From contig RPSH01000018.1 of NCBI GenBank assembly GCA_003946805.1, forward strand, positions 1-64,000: 64,000 nt of DNA, given 5' to 3'. The notes under the pieces were generated by a model. That model had not been told where the DNA came from. It searched no databases and saw only the letters and a program-made list of their open reading frames with translations. This DNA comes from Bacillus sp. 2B10 (lineage in GTDB: Bacteria > Pseudomonadota > Alphaproteobacteria > Sphingomonadales > Sphingomonadaceae). Positions 51,436 through 61,206 of this stretch are shown piece by piece. Every line of letters begins with the position of its first letter. Position 1 is the first letter of the stretch. The position numbers and the translations under genes were made by a program.

Positions 51436-53724
51436 GTGAAGCATCGTCTGACCTGGGCAGCACTGGCTGCCGCTACGGCCATCGTCGCACCGGCCGCCGC
51501 ACAGACCGCACCGCTCCTGCCCCTGCCCGCGCAGATGACGCCGGCGGCGGGATCGATCACCATCGCCGATGGTGCGGGGATCGTCGCCGCCACGGGAGAC
51601 GCAGGCGCCACCGCCGCCGCGCGCCTGCTGGCCGAGCGGGTGAAGACCGATCGCGGGCTGACGCTGACCACCGCGCCGACGGGCCCGATCGCCTTCATGC
51701 GCGACGCCGCCATCGCCGGCGACGAAGCCTATCGCCTGACCGTCACGCCGACAGGCATCGTCATCGCCGCCAGCGGCGACCGCGGGCTGGTGTGGGGGGC
51801 GATGACGCTGGCGCAGCTGCTCAGCCCCGACGCGAAGTTCGGCCGGCCGGTGCGCGTCGCCGCGACGACGATCGACGACGCGCCGCGCTTCCGCTGGCGC
51901 GGGCTGATGGTCGACGTCACGCGCTCGTTCCAGCCGATCGACACGCTCTACCCGGTCATCGACACGATGGCCGCGCAGAAGCTGAACACGCTGCACCTCC
52001 ACCTGACCGACGATCAGGGATGGCGCGTCGAGATCAAGCGCTACCCGAAGCTGACCGAGATCGGCGGTTTCCGCGAACAGGCGGTGGCCGGCGGCGGACC
52101 GGGGCCGAAGGCCGGCGGCTTCTACACGCAGGACGAGTTGCGCAAGCTCGTCGCCTATGCCGCCCAGCGCGGCATCACCATCGTCCCCGAAATCGACATG
52201 CCCGGCCACGCGCAGGCAGCGGTCGCGGCCTATCCGGAGGAAGTCGGCGTGCTGGGCGACCGCCCGCCGGTCGGCCATGACTGGGGGGTCAATCCGTGGC
52301 TCTTCTCCCCTAGCCCACGCAGCATGACCTTCATCAAGAACGTGCTGGACGAGCTGATCGACATCTTCCCGTCACAGTTCATCCATGTCGGCGGCGACGA
52401 GGCGGTGAAGGACCAGTGGCAGCGCTCTCCGCAAGTCCAGGCGCAGATGAAGGCGCTGGGCCTCAAGACCGAGAACCAGTTGCAGGGCTGGATGATCTCC
52501 GAACTGGGCAAGCATCTGGCATCGCGGAACCGCCGCCTGATCGGCTGGGACGAAATCCTCGAGGGCGACGTCCCGACCAGCGCGACCGTCATGTCGTGGC
52601 GCGGCGAGGCGGGCGCGGTGGAAGCGGCGAACAAGGGGCATGACGTGGTCATGTCACCCGCGCCGAACCTGTATCTCGACAGCCTGCAGTCGTCGGCGCC
52701 CGACGAGCCGCCGGGGCGCATCACCTTCCAGACGCTGGAAATGGTCTATGGCTATGAACCCGTCCGCCCCGGCGTGACGGCGGAGGCCGCGGCGCATGTG
52801 CTGGGCGCGCAGGGCAATGGCTGGTCCGAATATCTGGCGACGGCGAAGCAGAAGGAACACGCCACCTTCCCGCGCCTGTCGGCCATCGCGGAGTTCACAT
52901 GGAGCCCGCGCGACAAGCGCGACTGGAAGGGGTTCGTCGAACGCCTCCAGCCGCAGATGCTGCGCTATCAGCGACAGGGGATCGCCGCGGCAGACAGCGC
53001 CTTCGCCGTCACCTATGCGCTTTCGGGCACGAAGGGCGACGTGCTGCGGGGCAAGTCGTCGAAGCTCACGCTGACGACGCAGACCGGCGCAGGCACGATC
53101 CGCTACACCACCGACGGCAGCCGGCCGACGCCCCGTTCGCGCGCCTATGCCGCGCCGATCGCGCTCAAGCCGGGGCAGGTCGTGACCGCCGCCGCCTTCG
53201 CGAAGGACGGCCACGCCCTTGCCACCCCGCGCGCGTTCGACGCGACGCGGCCGGCGCTGCTGCGCGCCACCGGATCGGCGGATGTCGTGGCGTGTCCCAA
53301 GGGGGCGCTCGGCCTGCGCGTGCCGCTGGTGTCGGGACAGGTCGGCGACGCGCCGGCGTACAACGTCAACACCTTCGACACCTGTACCCAGGCGCCCAGG
53401 ATGCCGCTCGACGTGGCGCAGGCGTTCACGGTCACCGTCGCCCGGCTGCCGCGCCATTACGGTCTGGCGCATGACTTCCGCGCGCTGCGCGGGCATTTCG
53501 CGGTGACCCAGCATGGCGAGCTGGTGATGCGCACCGGCGGATGCACCGGCACGATCGCCGCGACCTTCCCGCTGCCCGACCCGGACACCGCGCCCAACCG
53601 GTTCACCTTCACCGGCACCTTCGCCCGGCAACCGGGCGACAGCGACGTCTGCCTGCAATTCACCTCCCCGCTATCCGACCCCTATTACACGGTCGATACG
53701 CTGCAACTGGAAGACGCGAAGTGA
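51436..53724 (+). CDS. Secreted beta-N-acetylhexosaminidase, GH20
   Basis: GH20 enzyme of 762 aa with signal peptide MKHRLTWAALAAATAIVAPAAA. Residues 25-145 form the GH20b domain and 150-500 the catalytic barrel with LNTLHLHLTDDQGWRVEIKRYPKL. The acid pair is D321-E322 in HVGGDEAVKDQW, used for substrate-assisted catalysis. A C-terminal extension from about 530 contains an Fn3-like chitobiase segment (GTIRYTTDGSRPTPRSRAY) and a final cysteine-containing domain. It would remove terminal beta-GlcNAc or GalNAc. It is the first gene of the glycosidase operon; its stop overlaps the next start as GTGA. Confidence 0.95.
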   Translation: MKHRLTWAALAAATAIVAPAAAQTAPLLPLPAQMTPAAGSITIADGAGIVAATGDAGATAAARLLAERVKTDRGLTLTTAPTGPIAFMRDAAIAGDEAYRLTVTPTGIVIAASGDRGLVWGAMTLAQLLSPDAKFGRPVRVAATTIDDAPRFRWRGLMVDVTRSFQPIDTLYPVIDTMAAQKLNTLHLHLTDDQGWRVEIKRYPKLTEIGGFREQAVAGGGPGPKAGGFYTQDELRKLVAYAAQRGITIVPEIDMPGHAQAAVAAYPEEVGVLGDRPPVGHDWGVNPWLFSPSPRSMTFIKNVLDELIDIFPSQFIHVGGDEAVKDQWQRSPQVQAQMKALGLKTENQLQGWMISELGKHLASRNRRLIGWDEILEGDVPTSATVMSWRGEAGAVEAANKGHDVVMSPAPNLYLDSLQSSAPDEPPGRITFQTLEMVYGYEPVRPGVTAEAAAHVLGAQGNGWSEYLATAKQKEHATFPRLSAIAEFTWSPRDKRDWKGFVERLQPQMLRYQRQGIAAADSAFAVTYALSGTKGDVLRGKSSKLTLTTQTGAGTIRYTTDGSRPTPRSRAYAAPIALKPGQVVTAAAFAKDGHALATPRAFDATRPALLRATGSADVVACPKGALGLRVPLVSGQVGDAPAYNVNTFDTCTQAPRMPLDVAQAFTVTVARLPRHYGLAHDFRALRGHFAVTQHGELVMRTGGCTGTIAATFPLPDPDTAPNRFTFTGTFARQPGDSDVCLQFTSPLSDPYYTVDTLQLEDAK

Positions 53725-56333
53725 AGCCTGCCCTGTTCCTGCTGCTCGCCGCCGCCCCCGCCGCCCTGTGGGCCGCCCCGCGCGAGACCGTGACGCTCGA
53801 CAAGGGGTGGCAGGTGCGCCTCGCCCCCGGTGACGCCGCCGCGAAGGACCATCCCAGGGCCGCCCGCTGGCTGCCCGCCAGCGTGCCCGGCTATGTCCAG
53901 ACCGACCTGATCGCGGCAAAGGTGACGCCCGATCCGTTCCTCCGCCTGAACGAAGCCACGATCCAGTGGGTCGGGCGCAGCGACTGGGAATATAAGGGCA
54001 CGCTCAACGCCAGCCCCGCGCTGCTGGCGCGCGGCCATGTCGACCTCGTGTTCGACGGGCTCGACACCTTTGCAGAGGTGTTCGTCAACGGCACGAAGCT
54101 GCTCGCCGCCGACAATGCCCATCGCCGCTGGCGTGCCGATGCGAAACCGCTGCTGAAGGCCGGCGCGAACGACATCCGCATCGCGTTCAAATCGCCGCTG
54201 GGCGTGCTGAAGCCGATGGTCGCCGGGCTCGAGAACCCGCTGCCCGGCGAATATGATTCGACCGCGGGCGACGAGCCCGAGGCGCGCCAGACCTCGCCCT
54301 ATATCCGCAAGCCCAAATACCATTACGGCTGGGACTGGGGTCCCCGCATCCTGAACGTCGGCCCCAATGGCGCGGTGAAGGTCGATGCGTGGGACGATGT
54401 CCGCATCGAGATCCTGCGCGTGCAGCAGGAGGCGGTGACCCCCGCCGAGGCGCGGCTGTCCGCCGACGTCACCATCGTCGCCGATCGCGCCGCGACGGTA
54501 CAGGTCGATGCGATCGTCACCGGTCCCGACGGCACCGCCGTCCGCGCCAGCCGCAGCGTCGCGGTGGTCCCGGGTGAGAACCGGGTCAGCGTCCCCGTCG
54601 CCATCGCCAGTCCGAAGCTGTGGTATCCCGCCGGCTATGGCGCGCAGCCGCTCTACACCGTCGCCACCGAAACCCGGCTGGACGGGGAAGTGGTCGATCG
54701 GCAGCAGCGCTCGACCGGCATCCGCACCGTCGAACTGGTCCGCGAAAAGGACGCGATCGGCCGCGGCATGCTGTTCCGCATCAACGGCATTCCGGTGTTC
54801 GCCAAGGGCGCGAACCTGATCCCGTTCGACAGCTTCGGCCCGCGCGTCACCGACACGTACATGGCGAAGATCCTGTCCGACGCCAGGCGCGCGAACATGA
54901 ACATGCTGCGCATCTGGGGCGGCGGCATGTATCTGCCCGACAGCTTCTTCGACACTGCCGACCGGCTGGGGCTGATGATCTGGTCGGACTTCATGTTCGG
55001 CGGCGCGATCACCCCCTACGATCCCGATTATCGCGAGACGGTGAGGATCGAGGCGGAGGAACAGGTCGACCGGGTGCAGGCGCATCCCTCGATCGTGCTG
55101 TGGTCGGGCAACAACGAAGTGCTGTCGGGCTGGGAAGGCTGGAGCGACCGCACCGCGTTCAAGAAGCGGGTCGGCGCCGACGAACAGGAACGCATCGGCG
55201 TCGGCATGGCGATCCTGTTCGACCGCGTGCTGCGCGACGCCGCCGAACGCCGCGACGCCGACGTGCCTTACTGGCCGGGCAGCCCTAGCGCCAATTACGA
55301 GGGCAAGCCCGATCAGGACGCCAATGGCGACCGCCATTACTGGGACGTATGGGGCGGCAAGAAGCCCGCTACCGCCTATCTCGACAGTTGCCCGCGCTTC
55401 ATGTCCGAATATGGATTGCAGGCGATGCCCGACATGGCGACCATCGCGAAGTTCGCCGATGCGAAGGATCTGGCGATCGATTCGCCGGTGATGACCGCGC
55501 ACCAGAAATTCCTGAAGGGCGCCGGGCAACAGCGGCTGCTCGACTATATCCGCATGCGCTACCGGGAGCCGCGCGACTTCGCCGACTTCGTGTACCTGTC
55601 GCAAGTGATGCAGGCCGACGGCATCCAGCTCGGTGCGCTCCACCATCGCGCCTGCCGCCCGGTGACCAGCGGCACGCTCTACTGGCAGTTGAACGACGTG
55701 TGGCCCGGCGCGTCATGGTCCAGCATCGACTATTATGGCCGGTGGAAGGCGCTGCACTTCGCCGCGCGGCGGTTCTTCGCGACGCTGGCGGTATCGGCGG
55801 GCCGCCGCGAGAACGGCACGACCGAGGTGTCGCTGATCTCCGATCGCACCGTGCCGGTGGCGGCGCGCTGGCGGGTGCGGACGGTCGATGTCGACGGCCG
55901 CGCGACGATGGCGCACGACGCAGCGGTGCAGTTGCCCGCGCTGTCGGCGACCAGGGTCGCGACGCTGACCGACGCCGATCTGTTCAAGGGCGCCGACCCG
56001 GCACGCAGCGTCGCGGTGGTCGAGCTGCTGGTCGACGGGCAGGTCGCGTCGCGCGCGCTGGTATCGGCGCTGCCCGAAAAGGCGATGGCGCTGCCCGATC
56101 CGGAGCTGACGACCCGCTGGTCTGTGGTCGACGGCAAGCCGGCGCTGACCGTCACCGCCAAACGCCTCGCCCGCGCGCTGTGGATCGGCTTCGGTACGCT
56201 CGACGTGCAGGCATCCGACAATTTCCTCGACCTGCTGCCCGGCGAAAGCGTGACGGTGACGATCGAGGGCAAGGCGTCGGCCGGGGCATTAAAAAAGGCG
56301 CTGCGGCTACAAACGCTGGGGGCCGGCAAATGA
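53721..56333 (+). CDS. Beta-mannosidase, GH2
   Basis: GH2 beta-mannosidase-type protein, 870 aa, with a signal peptide (VKPALFLLLAAAPAALWA). The N-terminal jelly roll contains VPGYVQTDLIAAKVTPDPFLRLNE and DLVFDGLDTFAEVFVNG. The barrel has the acid/base E466 in SIVLWSGNNEVLSGW and the nucleophile E563 in RFMSEYGLQAMP. RIWGGGMYLPDSFFDTADRLGLMIWSDFMFG is characteristic of beta-mannosidases rather than galactosidases. It would release the beta-linked mannose of the N-glycan core. The start is the GTG at 53721, overlapping the GH20 stop. Confidence 0.93.
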   Translation: MKPALFLLLAAAPAALWAAPRETVTLDKGWQVRLAPGDAAAKDHPRAARWLPASVPGYVQTDLIAAKVTPDPFLRLNEATIQWVGRSDWEYKGTLNASPALLARGHVDLVFDGLDTFAEVFVNGTKLLAADNAHRRWRADAKPLLKAGANDIRIAFKSPLGVLKPMVAGLENPLPGEYDSTAGDEPEARQTSPYIRKPKYHYGWDWGPRILNVGPNGAVKVDAWDDVRIEILRVQQEAVTPAEARLSADVTIVADRAATVQVDAIVTGPDGTAVRASRSVAVVPGENRVSVPVAIASPKLWYPAGYGAQPLYTVATETRLDGEVVDRQQRSTGIRTVELVREKDAIGRGMLFRINGIPVFAKGANLIPFDSFGPRVTDTYMAKILSDARRANMNMLRIWGGGMYLPDSFFDTADRLGLMIWSDFMFGGAITPYDPDYRETVRIEAEEQVDRVQAHPSIVLWSGNNEVLSGWEGWSDRTAFKKRVGADEQERIGVGMAILFDRVLRDAAERRDADVPYWPGSPSANYEGKPDQDANGDRHYWDVWGGKKPATAYLDSCPRFMSEYGLQAMPDMATIAKFADAKDLAIDSPVMTAHQKFLKGAGQQRLLDYIRMRYREPRDFADFVYLSQVMQADGIQLGALHHRACRPVTSGTLYWQLNDVWPGASWSSIDYYGRWKALHFAARRFFATLAVSAGRRENGTTEVSLISDRTVPVAARWRVRTVDVDGRATMAHDAAVQLPALSATRVATLTDADLFKGADPARSVAVVELLVDGQVASRALVSALPEKAMALPDPELTTRWSVVDGKPALTVTAKRLARALWIGFGTLDVQASDNFLDLLPGESVTVTIEGKASAGALKKALRLQTLGAGK

Positions 56334-58915
56334 GCATCCTCCTCGCGCTGCTCGCCGGTGCCACCGAGCCCGATCCGCAGATCGCCGCGACCATCGCGGC
56401 GATGACCCCGGCGGAAAAGGCGGCCCAGTTGCAGAGCACCGCCCCGGCGCAGGGCGACGTGCTGCCGGCCTACGACTATTGGAACGAGGCGCTGCACGGC
56501 CTCGCGCGCAACGGGGTCGCCACCGTGTTTCCGCAAGCGATCGGGCTGGCGGCGACGTGGGACGCACCGCTGATGGAGCGGATCGGCACCGTCGTGTCGA
56601 CCGAGGCGCGCGCCAAATACAACGCGCTGCCGGGCAAGGACCGGCGGCGCTACGAGGGGCTGACGATCTGGTCGCCCAACATCAACATCTTCCGCGATCC
56701 GCGCTGGGGCCGCGGCATGGAAACCTATGGCGAGGACCCGGTGCTGACCGGCGCGATGGCGGTCGGCTATGTCCGCGGGCTGCAAGGTCCCGACCCGCTG
56801 CAACCGCGCGTCATCGCCACGCCGAAACATCTGGTCGCGCATAGCGGGCCGGAGGCGGGCCGCGACGCGTTCAGCGTGCAGACCGCACCCTATGACATGG
56901 AGGCGACCTACCTCCCCGCCTTCCGCCGCGCGCTGACCGAGGGCAAGGCGCAGTCGGTAATGTGCGCCTATAACAGCGTCCACGGCGTGCCGGTCTGTGC
57001 CGCCGGCTGGCTGTACAACGAACGGCTGCGCCGCGACTGGGGCTGGAACGGGCTGGTCGTGTCGGACTGCGACGCGATCGGCAACATCGCGCATTACCAG
57101 CGCTACGCCCTCGACAACGCGGCCGGCTCCGCCGCCGCGATCAATGCCGGCATGGACCTCAATTGCGGCTCGGCTTACGCGGCGCTGCCGCGTGCGCTGG
57201 CGCGCGGGCTGACGACGCAGGCGGTGATCGACCGCGCGCTCACCCGCACCTTCGAGGCCCGCAAGCGGCTGGGCGATGCGTTCGGCGCGAAGAGCCGCTG
57301 GGACGCGATTCCCGCCGGCGCGCTCCACACCCCCGCCAACCGCGCGCTGGCGCTGGAGGCGGCGCGCAAGTCGCTGGTACTGCTCCAGAACAATGGCGTC
57401 CTGCCGCTGAAGCGCGGTGCGAAAATCGCGGTCGTCGGCCCCAATGCCGACAGCCTCGACGTGCTGGAGGCCAATTACAACGGCACCTCCGCCGATCCGG
57501 TGACACCGCTCAAGGGGCTGAGCGACCGGTTCGCGGTATCCTATGCGCAGGGGTCGACGCTGGCCGACGGCGTGCCGCTGGTCGTGCCGCAAACCGCGTT
57601 CGGCGCGGGGCTGAAGGCCGAGTTCTTCGCCGATCCGGCGATGACCGGCACCCCGGTCCTGACCCGCACCGACCGCACGATCGATTTCAACTGGGCGCGC
57701 ACCAGCCCTGCCGCCAACCTGCCGGTCGACCGCTACGGCGTGCGCTGGTCGGGCACGCTGACCCCGCCGGGGCCAGGCCGCTACACGCTGCGCATCGACA
57801 TCAACCGCTGCTGGGACAAATGTTCGGGCCGCGACAGCGTGAAGCTGTGGGTCGACGGGCGTGACGTACTGACCGCCACCGGCACCACTGCCGCCGTCGA
57901 AGGCGCCGCCAACGACAGCAAGTCCGAACGGATGGAGGCGGTGTTCGACTTCACCGACGCGACGCCCAAACCCTTCCGCCTCGACCTGACCCATGCCAGC
58001 ACCGACGACAGCATCCGCCTGACATGGATCGCGCCCGCCGATCCGCAGCGCGCACAGGCCGTCGCCGCCGCGCAACAGGCAGACGCCGTCATAGCGTTCG
58101 TCGGCCTCTCCCCCGCCGTCGAGGGCGAGGCGCTGCGCCTCGAAGTCGCCGGCTTCTCGGGCGGCGACCGCACCGACATCGCGCTCCCCGCCGTGCAGCA
58201 GCAACTGCTCGAAGCGGTCAAGGCATCGGGCAAGCCGCTGGTCGTCGTCCTCCTGTCGGGCAGCGCCGTCGCGATGGAATGGGCCACGCGAAACGCCGAC
58301 GCGATCGTCGCCGGCTGGTATCCGGGCGAGGTCGGCGGCACCGCGATCGCCGATGTGCTCGACGGCACCGCCAACCCCTCGGGCCGCCTGCCCGTCACCT
58401 TCTATGCGAAGACGAGCGACCTGCCCGCCTTCGTCGATTACAACATGAAGGGCCGCACCTATCGCTATTTCGACGGCACCCCGCTGTGGGGCTTCGGCCA
58501 TGGCCTGAGCTACACCAGCTACGCCTATGCGCAAGCGAAGGCCCCCGCGACGCTGACCGCCGGCCAGCCGCTCACCGTCACCGCGCGCATCACCAACACC
58601 GGCAGGCGCGCCGGCGAGGAAGTCGCGCAGGCCTATCTGATCGGACCGCCCGCGCTCAACAGGATCGGCGCGTGGAACGACCCCGTCCTGCGCCACAGCC
58701 TCGCCGGTTTCCAGCGGGTGGCGCTGAAACACGGACAGGCCAGGACGGTGACCTTCACCCTCGACCCGCGGATGCTCAGCACCGTCTCGCTCGACGGCAC
58801 GCGGGCGGTGCGCCCCGGTGCCTATCGCCTGTTCGTCGGCGGCGGCCAGCCGGGCAGCGTCCCCGGACAGGAAATCGCCTTCACTATCACCGGCACGCAG
58901 GAGTTGCCGAAATGA
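56330..58915 (+). CDS. GH3 glycosidase with PA14 domain, probable beta-xylosidase or beta-glucosidase
   Basis: GH3 enzyme of 861 aa. The N-terminal barrel contains WSPNINIFRDPRWGRGMETYGEDP, KHLVAHSGPE and the nucleophile D246 in LVVSDCDAIGN. A PA14 domain (about 425-565, AEFFADPAMTGTP through SVKLWVDGRDV) interrupts the C-terminal alpha/beta domain, and an Fn3-like domain ends the protein. The HSGPE and NYNGTSADP segments resemble the beta-xylosidase branch, which would suit removal of the core beta-1,2-xylose of plant N-glycans. Substrate is inferred. The export signal is short (MSILLALLAGA) and uncertain. Confidence 0.9.
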   Translation: MSILLALLAGATEPDPQIAATIAAMTPAEKAAQLQSTAPAQGDVLPAYDYWNEALHGLARNGVATVFPQAIGLAATWDAPLMERIGTVVSTEARAKYNALPGKDRRRYEGLTIWSPNINIFRDPRWGRGMETYGEDPVLTGAMAVGYVRGLQGPDPLQPRVIATPKHLVAHSGPEAGRDAFSVQTAPYDMEATYLPAFRRALTEGKAQSVMCAYNSVHGVPVCAAGWLYNERLRRDWGWNGLVVSDCDAIGNIAHYQRYALDNAAGSAAAINAGMDLNCGSAYAALPRALARGLTTQAVIDRALTRTFEARKRLGDAFGAKSRWDAIPAGALHTPANRALALEAARKSLVLLQNNGVLPLKRGAKIAVVGPNADSLDVLEANYNGTSADPVTPLKGLSDRFAVSYAQGSTLADGVPLVVPQTAFGAGLKAEFFADPAMTGTPVLTRTDRTIDFNWARTSPAANLPVDRYGVRWSGTLTPPGPGRYTLRIDINRCWDKCSGRDSVKLWVDGRDVLTATGTTAAVEGAANDSKSERMEAVFDFTDATPKPFRLDLTHASTDDSIRLTWIAPADPQRAQAVAAAQQADAVIAFVGLSPAVEGEALRLEVAGFSGGDRTDIALPAVQQQLLEAVKASGKPLVVVLLSGSAVAMEWATRNADAIVAGWYPGEVGGTAIADVLDGTANPSGRLPVTFYAKTSDLPAFVDYNMKGRTYRYFDGTPLWGFGHGLSYTSYAYAQAKAPATLTAGQPLTVTARITNTGRRAGEEVAQAYLIGPPALNRIGAWNDPVLRHSLAGFQRVALKHGQARTVTFTLDPRMLSTVSLDGTRAVRPGAYRLFVGGGQPGSVPGQEIAFTITGTQELPK

Positions 58916-61206
58916 CCATCCTTTCCCGCCGCGCGCTGCTGGGCGGCACCGCCGCGCTCGCCTTCATCGACGCGCTGCCGGTCGGCGCGGCGACCACCGC
59001 GCCCGCCCGCCCCGACCTGTTCATCGGCACCGGCGGCGACGGCCACACCTTTCCCGGCGCGACGATGCCGTTCGGGATGGTGCAGCTGTCGCCCGACACC
59101 GACACCGCGCGGTGGGCGACCTGTTCGGGCTATCACAAGGACGACACGTCGATCCTGGGGTTCAGCCACACGCACCTGTCGGGCACCGGCATCGGCGACA
59201 TGCTCGACGTGCTGGTCGTGCCGACACGCGGGCCGGTGCTGCTCGACGGCGGCCCGCTCGACGATCCGGACAAGGGCTATCGCCAGCGCTTCAGCCAAGA
59301 GGTCGCCGAACCCGGCTATTACGCCGTCACCCTCGAAAGCGGGGTCCGGTCCGAACTGACCGTCACCGACCGCACCGGCATCCACCGCCACCGCTTTCCC
59401 GCCGGCACCGGCCATATCCTGATCGACCTGTCGCACCTCGTGCTCGAAGGGCCGAACCAGCGCCCCTATATCGACGAGGCCGCGCTGACCCTCGAACCCG
59501 ATGGCAGCATCACCGGCACGCGCCGGGTGTTCCGCTGGGCCAAGGGGCGCCGCATCTTCTTCGCGATGCAGTTGTCGCGCAAACCCGACCGGGTCGAGTT
59601 CTTCGGCGACGCCGACACACCCGCCGGCAACAGCGGCGTCACCGGCAAGCGGCTGAAGGCCGTCCTGCATTACGACGACGCCGGTGCCGCACCGATCGTC
59701 ATCCGCACCGGCATCTCGGCGGTCGACCTGCCCGGCGCGAAGGCGAACCTCGCCGCCGAGGCGAGGCACTGGGATTTCGACCGCTATGCCCGCGCCGCAC
59801 GCACGGCATGGGCGCGCGAGATGGACCTGATGCGCTTCGAAGGGGGCACGCCGCAGCAGCGCACCGTCGCCGCCTCCGCGCTCTATCATGCCTCGATCGG
59901 CCCGACGCTCTTCTCCGACGTCGACGGCCGCTATGTCGGGCTGGACCGCAAGGTCCACACCGTGCCGAAGGGCGAGACCGCCTACAGCGCCTATTCGCTG
60001 TGGGACACCTATCGCGCCTTCCACCCGCTCCAGACACTGATCCGCCCCGACCTGACCCGCCGGTTCGTCGGCGACCTGATCCGCCAGACGCAGCAGAGCC
60101 CGTTCGGCCCGCCGGTCTGGCCGTTGCAGGGGGTGGAAACCGGGACGATGATCGGCTGGCACGCGGTCCCCGTCCTCGCCGAAGCCCGCGCCAAGGGGGT
60201 GCCCGGCGACTATGCCGCGGCATGGCCCGGCGTGCGCAAGCGCTCGTTCGACTGGACAACCCCCAATCTCGACAACAGCATCGGGGTGCAGGTCTATGAC
60301 GAACTGGGCTATGCGCCCGCCGACCGCATCTTCGAAAGCGTGTCGAAGACGCTCGAATATGCCTATGACGACTATGCCGGCACGTTCATCGCCGATGCGG
60401 CGGGCGATGCTGCCGGCGCGGCGCGGCTGCGCAGGCGTTCGGGCAACTGGCGCAACGTGTTCGACGCGAAGCTGGGCTTCGCCCGCGCGCGGCTGGCCGA
60501 TGGCAGCTGGGCCGAACCCTTCGCGCCCAACGGCATCGGCCATATGAAGAAATGGCGCGACTATACCGAGAGCAACAGCTGGCAGGCGACCTTCCTCAAC
60601 CAGCATGACATTTACGGGCTGATCGCGGCGATGGGCGGCGATGCCGCGTTCGAGGCGAAGCTGGACGGGCTGTTCAACGCCTCGTCCGAACTGCCCGCCG
60701 ACGCGCCGCCCGATATCTCGGGGCTGGTCGGGCAGTACGCGCACGGCAACGAACCGAGCCACCACGTCGCATACATGTATGCGTACTGCGGTGCCCCGTG
60801 GAAGACGCAGGCGATGGTCCGCCGGCTGCTGACCGAAATGTACCACGACCGTCCCGACGGCATCATCGGCAACGACGATTGCGGCCAGATGAGCGCATGG
60901 TATCTGCTCTCGGCGCTCGGCTTCTATCCGGTCGATCCGGTCAGCGCGACCTATGTGCTCGGCTCCCCGCTGTTCGACCGCGCGACGATAGCGGTCGGCG
61001 GCGGCCGCAAGCTGGTGGTGGAGGCGCGCGGCAACGCCCCCGACCGCCCCTATGTCCGGTCGGTGACGTGGAACGGACGGCCATGGACCAGAAGCTGGAT
61101 CGCGCATGCCGATCTGGCGAAGGGCGGGCGGCTGGTGTTCGAAATGTCGGCGACCCCGAACAAGGCGTTCGGCCGCGCGCCAGAGGATCGCCCCGGCCGC
61201 GCATGA
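58912..61206 (+). CDS. Alpha-mannosidase, GH92
   Basis: GH92 exo-alpha-mannosidase, 764 aa, with a Tat-like signal (MTILSRRALLGGTAALAF). Family motifs: FIGTGGDGHTFPGATMPFGMVQLSPDT, GFSHTHLSGTG, LWDTYRAFHPLQTLI, DYTESNSWQATFLNQHDI (acid residue region), GNEPSHHVAYMYAYCG and GNDDCGQMSAWYLLSALGFYPVDP. These calcium-dependent enzymes trim alpha-1,2, -1,3 or -1,6 mannose from N-glycans. The linkage cannot be read from sequence. It overlaps both neighbours by four bases. Confidence 0.95.
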   Translation: MTILSRRALLGGTAALAFIDALPVGAATTAPARPDLFIGTGGDGHTFPGATMPFGMVQLSPDTDTARWATCSGYHKDDTSILGFSHTHLSGTGIGDMLDVLVVPTRGPVLLDGGPLDDPDKGYRQRFSQEVAEPGYYAVTLESGVRSELTVTDRTGIHRHRFPAGTGHILIDLSHLVLEGPNQRPYIDEAALTLEPDGSITGTRRVFRWAKGRRIFFAMQLSRKPDRVEFFGDADTPAGNSGVTGKRLKAVLHYDDAGAAPIVIRTGISAVDLPGAKANLAAEARHWDFDRYARAARTAWAREMDLMRFEGGTPQQRTVAASALYHASIGPTLFSDVDGRYVGLDRKVHTVPKGETAYSAYSLWDTYRAFHPLQTLIRPDLTRRFVGDLIRQTQQSPFGPPVWPLQGVETGTMIGWHAVPVLAEARAKGVPGDYAAAWPGVRKRSFDWTTPNLDNSIGVQVYDELGYAPADRIFESVSKTLEYAYDDYAGTFIADAAGDAAGAARLRRRSGNWRNVFDAKLGFARARLADGSWAEPFAPNGIGHMKKWRDYTESNSWQATFLNQHDIYGLIAAMGGDAAFEAKLDGLFNASSELPADAPPDISGLVGQYAHGNEPSHHVAYMYAYCGAPWKTQAMVRRLLTEMYHDRPDGIIGNDDCGQMSAWYLLSALGFYPVDPVSATYVLGSPLFDRATIAVGGGRKLVVEARGNAPDRPYVRSVTWNGRPWTRSWIAHADLAKGGRLVFEMSATPNKAFGRAPEDRPGRA

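Noticed and set aside
48474..51713. A 1079-codon minus-strand frame opposite the second receptor
   Set aside because: Same cause; the plus strand holds the recognisable receptor and the antisense product has no family features.
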